Shown here in pieces: positions 26,727-32,053 of a stretch of 32,053 nucleotides of DNA. The DNA comes from Fidelibacterota bacterium (lineage in GTDB: Bacteria > Fidelibacterota > Marinisomatia > SCGC-AAA003-L08 > GCA-002704045). The position numbers were made by a program, and so were the translations under genes. The notes below the pieces were generated by a model, which ran no database searches, was not told where the DNA came from, and saw only the letters and a list, made by a program, of their open reading frames with translations. Location: NCBI GenBank assembly GCA_002703375.1, contig NZTO01000013.1, forward strand, positions 19,762 to 51,814, in the 5' to 3' direction. Each line of letters begins with the position of its first letter. The first letter of the stretch is position 1.

Positions 26727-27663
26727 TATTTAATTCTTTAATAATTATTTCATTAAAACCTAAGAGTTTAATTTCAAGGTCTAACAAGATTTTATATTTT
26801 TTGTAAACTTCTTTTTTAATAATTTTAATTAATTCTAAAACATCATTTGCCATAGCATTACCATGATTTACAATGAAATTTGCATGTTTTTGAGATATTT
26901 CTGCTCCGCCTATTCTCAATCCTTTGAGTCCAACATTATCTATTAAAAAACCAGCTGCTGGACCATCTTTCGGATTTTTAAAAATACTTCCAGCAGATTT
27001 ATAATTTAGAGGCTGAGCTTGTTTCCTTTTCTTGGAAGAATCTAATCTCAAATTTTTTATATCGTTTGGATCTCCTTTTTCACATTTGAATTTTATATTT
27101 GTTATAATTTCATTTTGGCTAAAAGAAGAAAATCTATAGTCAAATTTAAGGTCATTTTTTTTATAAATTTTTTCTTCACCATTCAAATTAATAACATTAG
27201 CTGAAATAAAAAAGTTTGATATCTCACTACCATAAGCACCAGCATTCATAACTAACGCACCACCTACTGTGCCAGGTACGCCAATTAGACTTTCTAATCC
27301 ACCAATATTTTTTTTAATAGCTTTTCTAACCATTGTGCTTAGCATTACACCTGATTCAGCATCAATTTCAAGTGTATCAGATATAGATAGTTTCTTGAAA
27401 GTCTTTGATAAAGAAATTACAACACCATTAAATCCTGAATCGCTAACTAATAAATTTGACCCAGAACCAGTTATAAAAATAGGTATATCATATTTATTAG
27501 ATTCATTAATAATTATTTTTAACTCGTTTTTATCTTTTGGGAAAATATATAATTCAGCTTTACCTCCTACACCAAAGGTTGTTCTTTTTTTCATAGATTC
27601 ATTTGAAAATATTTTACCTTTGATTTGATTCATTAATAATAATTTTAGTTCGTTTTGAATCAT
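26713..27663 (-). CDS. murB: UDP-N-acetylenolpyruvoylglucosamine reductase
   Basis: TTFGVGGKAELYIFPKD, FITGSGSNLLVSDSGF, GVPGTVGGALVMNAGAYGSEI, SAGSIFKNPKDGPAAGFLID, HANFIVNHGNA. Confidence 0.96.
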   Translation of the reverse strand: MIQNELKLLLMNQIKGKIFSNESMKKRTTFGVGGKAELYIFPKDKNELKIIINESNKYDIPIFITGSGSNLLVSDSGFNGVVISLSKTFKKLSISDTLEIDAESGVMLSTMVRKAIKKNIGGLESLIGVPGTVGGALVMNAGAYGSEISNFFISANVINLNGEEKIYKKNDLKFDYRFSSFSQNEIITNIKFKCEKGDPNDIKNLRLDSSKKRKQAQPLNYKSAGSIFKNPKDGPAAGFLIDNVGLKGLRIGGAEISQKHANFIVNHGNAMANDVLELIKIIKKEVYKKYKILLDLEIKLLGFNEIIIKELNNDKN

Positions 27664-29033
27664 TTTAGCACCTTATAGATGTTTTCAATTTCTCTCCAAA
27701 TGTCACCTGCACCCATTGTGATAATTAAGTCATTTTCTTGTGCAATGTTTTTCACATATTGTGCAACATCGTTTTTATTAGGTAAAAATTTGATCTTTTT
27801 ATGTCCTAAATTGATTAAATCTTCAACAATAATTTTACTTGAAATATCTTTTATAGGATTTTCCCTTGCAGCATAAATTTCAGTAATGATTATTAAATCT
27901 GATTGAAATAATGCTTTTGCAAATTGTTTATGAAAATTTTTTGTTCTAGTGAAAAGATGTGGTTGAAAAATTGAAATTATTCTATTCTTCCAACCTTTTT
28001 TCAATGCATTTAAAACTGAATCAACTTCAACAGGGTGATGTGCATAGTCATCGATAAGTTTAATACCATTGTTGAGTTCATATTTAATATCAAATCTTCT
28101 TTGTACACCTTTGAATTTAGATAAACCTCTTTTAATTGAATCATAATTAATATCTAATTCTACACAAACAGATATAGCAGCTAATGCATTCATAATATTA
28201 TGTTTCCCTGGTAGTTCAAGATTGAATCTATTTGCATAGATACCTTTTACAAATAAATCAAAACTAGAATGAGATTCATTATAAAGGACATTTTTTGCTT
28301 GAATTAATGCATTATCAGAAAATCCAAATGTTATATATGGTCTTTTTACTAAATTAATTAAGTTTGATGTATTTGGTTGGTCTACATTAATACATATTTT
28401 TCCATAAAAAGGAACAGAGTTGGCAAACTTTAAAAAGGCACTCTGAAGGTCATCTAAATTTTCATAACAATCTAGGTGTTCTAAGTCCAAATTATTAATT
28501 ACAGCTATTGTAGGTTTTAAAGATAAAAAAGTTCTATCAAACTCATCTGCTTCAACAACAATTATATTTCCATCTCCATACATACTGTTTGAACCAAATT
28601 CATTTACAATACCACCGATTACTAATGTGGGATCTAACTTTTCCTCTACTAAAATACATCCAAGCATTGAAGACGTAGTTGTTTTACCATGTGTACCTGC
28701 AATTGCTATACTCGTTGATTTGACTTTTAATAATTCACCTAACATTTCCGCTCTTCTAATAACAGGTATATTGTTGTTGTTTGCAATCACGATTTCTTTA
28801 TTATTTTTTTTGACAGCTGATGAATAAACTAAAACATCGCTATCGATTACTTTAGAGCTTTTATGTCCAATATTAACATCGATTCCAATTTTTTTTAATT
28901 GATTTGTCCTTTCAGATTCGCTCATGTCAGAACCAGTAACAGTAAAACCTAAATTATGAAGAAGTTCAGCCATTCCACTCATACCAATTCCACCAATACC
29001 TACAAAGTGTATATGATTAGTTTTACCTAGCAT
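27660..29033 (-). CDS. murC: UDP-N-acetylmuramate--L-alanine ligase
   Basis: HFVGIGGIGMSGMAELLHNLGFTVTGSD, IAGTHGKTTTSSMLG, VVEADEFDRTFL, DDYAHHPVEV, FQPHLFTRT. Confidence 0.97.
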   Translation of the reverse strand: MLGKTNHIHFVGIGGIGMSGMAELLHNLGFTVTGSDMSESERTNQLKKIGIDVNIGHKSSKVIDSDVLVYSSAVKKNNKEIVIANNNNIPVIRRAEMLGELLKVKSTSIAIAGTHGKTTTSSMLGCILVEEKLDPTLVIGGIVNEFGSNSMYGDGNIIVVEADEFDRTFLSLKPTIAVINNLDLEHLDCYENLDDLQSAFLKFANSVPFYGKICINVDQPNTSNLINLVKRPYITFGFSDNALIQAKNVLYNESHSSFDLFVKGIYANRFNLELPGKHNIMNALAAISVCVELDINYDSIKRGLSKFKGVQRRFDIKYELNNGIKLIDDYAHHPVEVDSVLNALKKGWKNRIISIFQPHLFTRTKNFHKQFAKALFQSDLIIITEIYAARENPIKDISSKIIVEDLINLGHKKIKFLPNKNDVAQYVKNIAQENDLIITMGAGDIWREIENIYKVLK

Positions 29034-30115
29034 ACTGATAAATTTATTTCTTTCATAATATTATCTATTGAGTTTGGTGTGGAAATTGATTTAGCTGCTA
29101 AGCCCATTTTTTTTATTTCATCATTAGATTTTTTAAGTTTTAAAATAGTTTTTTCAAGTGAACCATTGCTTAAGTCTTTCTGTTCAATTATAATTGAAGC
29201 CTTTGATTTTTTTGAAAAAATAGCATTTTTATACTGATGATTTCCTGCTGAAAATGGAAAAGGAATTAGTATTGAGGCTTTTCCAAAGTAATTTATTTCA
29301 GTTAAAGTAAGTGCGCCAGATCTGGAAATTACTAAATCTGATGCAGAGTAAACTAAATCAATATTTTTAATAAAATCATATAATATGATATTTTTATTTA
29401 TGTTTAATGAAGAAAGTACTTTCAAATGAATTGGACCACATTGCCATATTATATTAGCATCTAATCTATTATAAAAATTGATGTTTTTTTTCAAATATTC
29501 ATTGATAGGTTTAGAACCTTGGCTGCCACCACAAATGAAAATAGTAAATTTATTTTCATTAATACTTAATTCATTTCGTGCCTGAGATTTATTATAAATT
29601 TTGAGATTTTTTCTAATTGGATTGCCAGTAAAAATACAATTATTTTTAAAATATTTTCTACTTTCAGTATATCCCAAACAAATTTTATCAGCAAATTTTG
29701 ATAGTATTCTATTAGTAAAACCAGGATAAGAGTTTTGTTCTTGTAAGAATATTTTTTTCCCCAGTATTAGTGCTGAGATTAGAGGAATACCAGAGGAATA
29801 TCCTCCAGTACCAATTATTAATTGTGGATTAAATTTGTAAATGATAATAACTGATTTAAAAATTGATTTTATTATTTTAAAAGGGAATTTTATATTATCG
29901 ATAAAATTAGATAAAGATAATGTCCGATGAAAACCTTTAATATCAAGTAATACAATGTTATCACTTTTAATCTTTGTTGCTTCAATACCATGTTTTGAGC
30001 CCATATAAAGTACGTTTGCTCCTTGTTTAGATAATTCTGTCATAATAGCTGTCGCTGGAAAAAGATGCCCACCAGTGCCACCACCACAAATTAAAAACCG
30101 ACAATTGTTAAACAT
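29027..30115 (-). CDS. murG: UDP-GlcNAc--undecaprenyl-PP-MurNAc-pentapeptide GlcNAc transferase
   Basis: FLICGGGTGGHLFPATAI, GTGGYSSGIPLISA, LQEQNSYPGFTNRIL, FICGGSQGSKPIN, SRSGALTLTE. Confidence 0.96.
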   Translation of the reverse strand: MFNNCRFLICGGGTGGHLFPATAIMTELSKQGANVLYMGSKHGIEATKIKSDNIVLLDIKGFHRTLSLSNFIDNIKFPFKIIKSIFKSVIIIYKFNPQLIIGTGGYSSGIPLISALILGKKIFLQEQNSYPGFTNRILSKFADKICLGYTESRKYFKNNCIFTGNPIRKNLKIYNKSQARNELSINENKFTIFICGGSQGSKPINEYLKKNINFYNRLDANIIWQCGPIHLKVLSSLNINKNIILYDFIKNIDLVYSASDLVISRSGALTLTEINYFGKASILIPFPFSAGNHQYKNAIFSKKSKASIIIEQKDLSNGSLEKTILKLKKSNDEIKKMGLAAKSISTPNSIDNIMKEINLSVC

Positions 30116-31239
30116 TAAAAAATTGTCCTTTTTATATTAGAAAATTTATTTTTCATCGATATATTATTTAATATCCCTATACTCATTAAAGTTATTATAA
30201 TGTTAGAACCACCATAGCTAAAAAAAGGTAGTGGTAGTCCAGTAGTAGGTAAGAACCCCACAACGTAGCTAATATTTATTAGTACATAAAGTTTTATATT
30301 TAAAACAATTCCAATTGCAAGATACATTCCAAATGCATCTGATGCATTTTTTGCTATCAACATTCCTTTAAAGAATAGCCAAACAAATAAAAACAGTATT
30401 AAAATTATACCAAAAAATCCTAGTTCTTCTCCAATTACAGAAAAAATAAAATCTGTTTGAATTTCTGGTAAAAGTCCAGGAAATTTAATAATGCTATTAC
30501 CTAGTCCTTGTCCCAATAAACCGCCATTTCCTAATCCTAATAGAGCTTGACTAGATTGATAATTCCCAGCATCAAGATGATGATTTGGATTTAACCAATT
30601 GATAATTCTTTGCCATTGATATCCTTTTTGTAGCCAAATATAAAAAAGTATAAATGGTAATGTCGTACAAACTAAAATTATTAAGTGTTTCAGTCTAACT
30701 CCTCCAATGAATAATAAAATTGATAAAATCATACCAATTGTTAAGGATGTGCTTAAATCAGGTTGTAGAACTATTGCCAATAAATTGATACCAATAATTG
30801 TTATAATCGGCAAGAAACCTCTTTTAAAATCTTTTATATATCTATATGATTTTTCTAAATAATAAGATGTAAAAATAACTAAAGTCATTCTTGAAAGATC
30901 TGATGTTGTAAATAAAGTCTTACCTCCAACAATAAGCCATCTAGAAGTTTTGCTATCTGAAGTAAAATGAGCTATCATAACAATTAGAAAAGAAAAAATA
31001 AGTAAAATAGTAGATATATATTTAAGATTTTTATAATCAAATATTGATAAAAAAAACATAAGTATTATTCCAATTAAAATTCGAAGAATATGTTTATTAA
31101 AAAAATAAGTGTGGTTTCCAAATGTTTCATTAGCATAATGACTACTAGCACTAAATAACATAATTGACCCCACACTTAATAGTATAAGTGTAATTATAAT
31201 AAGTTGTTTATCAAAATGTTCAAAATGCTTAATCATCAT
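30115..31239 (-). CDS. ftsW: Lipid II polymerase FtsW (SEDS family)
   Basis: Polytopic SEDS protein; QPDLSTSLTIGMIL, GNYQSSQALLGLGNGGLLGQGLGNS, LPEIQTDFIFSVIGEELGFFG, LPFFSYGGSNII. Confidence 0.95.
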   Translation of the reverse strand: MMIKHFEHFDKQLIIITLILLSVGSIMLFSASSHYANETFGNHTYFFNKHILRILIGIILMFFLSIFDYKNLKYISTILLIFSFLIVMIAHFTSDSKTSRWLIVGGKTLFTTSDLSRMTLVIFTSYYLEKSYRYIKDFKRGFLPIITIIGINLLAIVLQPDLSTSLTIGMILSILLFIGGVRLKHLIILVCTTLPFILFYIWLQKGYQWQRIINWLNPNHHLDAGNYQSSQALLGLGNGGLLGQGLGNSIIKFPGLLPEIQTDFIFSVIGEELGFFGIILILFLFVWLFFKGMLIAKNASDAFGMYLAIGIVLNIKLYVLINISYVVGFLPTTGLPLPFFSYGGSNIIITLMSIGILNNISMKNKFSNIKRTIF

Positions 31240-31240
31240 T

Positions 31241-32053
31241 CTATAATTTTGTAACTAAAAATTTAAAATATTCACCTCTATGTTCAAAGTTATTAAATTG
31301 ATCATAACTTGAACAACTTGGAGATAAGAGTACAACATCACCTGTTTCAGATCTTTTTATGGATTCTTGAACTGCGTCTTTAAAAATTGGATAAAATTTA
31401 ATTTTGAATTTGGAGCTCAGTATTTTTTTTATTTTTTCTCCAGATTCGCCATAACATATAATAAGTTTGATTTTTGATATTGTAAACAAAAATAGCTTTT
31501 TATAATCTGTATCTCCCTTATCTCTACCACCTAATATTAAAATGATATTTCCATCAAAAGATTTAATAGCTGCTATGGTTGAATTTATATTGGTTGCTTT
31601 TGAATCATTATAATACTTGATACCATCTAATTCTTTGATAAACTCCATTCTGTGGGGTAATGATTTAATTTTTTTAATTGCTTTTTTAATGAATTCAAGT
31701 TTCAATCCATATTTTAAAGCAAGTGTAGATGCAGCTAAAACATTGTCAATATTATGATACCCTTTTATACCTATATCTTTTAAATGAATTAATTTTTTTT
31801 TACTTTTATCATTAATATATATTTTTGAATCATCTTGGGAGAGGAGAGCCTGATCAGAGTAACTCTGGGAGAACGGTATATTCCGTTCGTAATCGTGGAG
31901 TTGATTACTAAGGAGGATATCACCAGAATTAAATATAAGCCAACCAGGCTCTCTTAGATTTTTTGATATTTTCATTTTTTGTTTAATGTAATTTTCCATC
32001 GAACCATGTCTATCAATGTGATCAGGTGAAAAATTTAATATAATGCTGTAATT
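31241..32053 (-). CDS. murD: UDP-N-acetylmuramoylalanine--D-glutamate ligase (5' end outside window)
   Basis: Frame stays open to the window edge: NYSIILNFSPDHIDRHGSMENYI...; KGYHNIDNVLAA, LPHRMEFI, YYNDSKATNINSTIAAI, LILGGRDKGDTDY, LLSPSCSSYDQFNNFEHRG. Confidence 0.95.
   Translation of the reverse strand, partial: NYSIILNFSPDHIDRHGSMENYIKQKMKISKNLREPGWLIFNSGDILLSNQLHDYERNIPFSQSYSDQALLSQDDSKIYINDKSKKKLIHLKDIGIKGYHNIDNVLAASTLALKYGLKLEFIKKAIKKIKSLPHRMEFIKELDGIKYYNDSKATNINSTIAAIKSFDGNIILILGGRDKGDTDYKKLFLFTISKIKLIICYGESGEKIKKILSSKFKIKFYPIFKDAVQESIKRSETGDVVLLSPSCSSYDQFNNFEHRGEYFKFLVTKL

Noticed and set aside
27269-27628. 119-aa + strand ORF opposite murB
   Set aside because: Antisense to a confident murB; no recognisable domain or RBS.

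Overview
AT-rich bacterial chromosomal segment of about 32 kb, almost fully coding. The style (dockerin-like C-termini, plant-type LRRs, standard dcw cluster) suggests a marine FCB-group bacterium, possibly Neomarinimicrobiota/SAR406; this is inference only. Three blocks are visible. (1) 1-8.1 kb, + strand: an accessory locus of secreted repeat proteins (three LRR proteins and one YD-like repeat protein) that share a dockerin-like C-terminal module. It also holds a polysaccharide deacetylase, a duplicated-domain lipoprotein, VanZ-like and TauE/SafE-like membrane proteins. (2) 8.2-23.5 kb: a DUF3050-like protein (- strand), then + strand pgeF, uppP, holA (apparently with a non-canonical start), an ECF sigma factor with a putative anti-sigma, a GGDEF protein, a small basic protein, a TPR protein, and a glycan cluster (three to four glycosyltransferases, a sulfotransferase, a YfhO-like protein) ending in a histidine kinase. 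(3) 23.5-32 kb, - strand: dcw cluster murD-ftsW-murG-murC-murB-ftsQ-ftsA-ftsZ. No rRNA, tRNA, CRISPR array or intact transposase was recognised. The most interesting signals are the LRR/YD-dockerin family with its recombining repeats and conserved Cys pattern, a repeated intergenic element upstream of those genes, the missing canonical start codon of holA, and several near-perfect palindromes beside start or stop codons.
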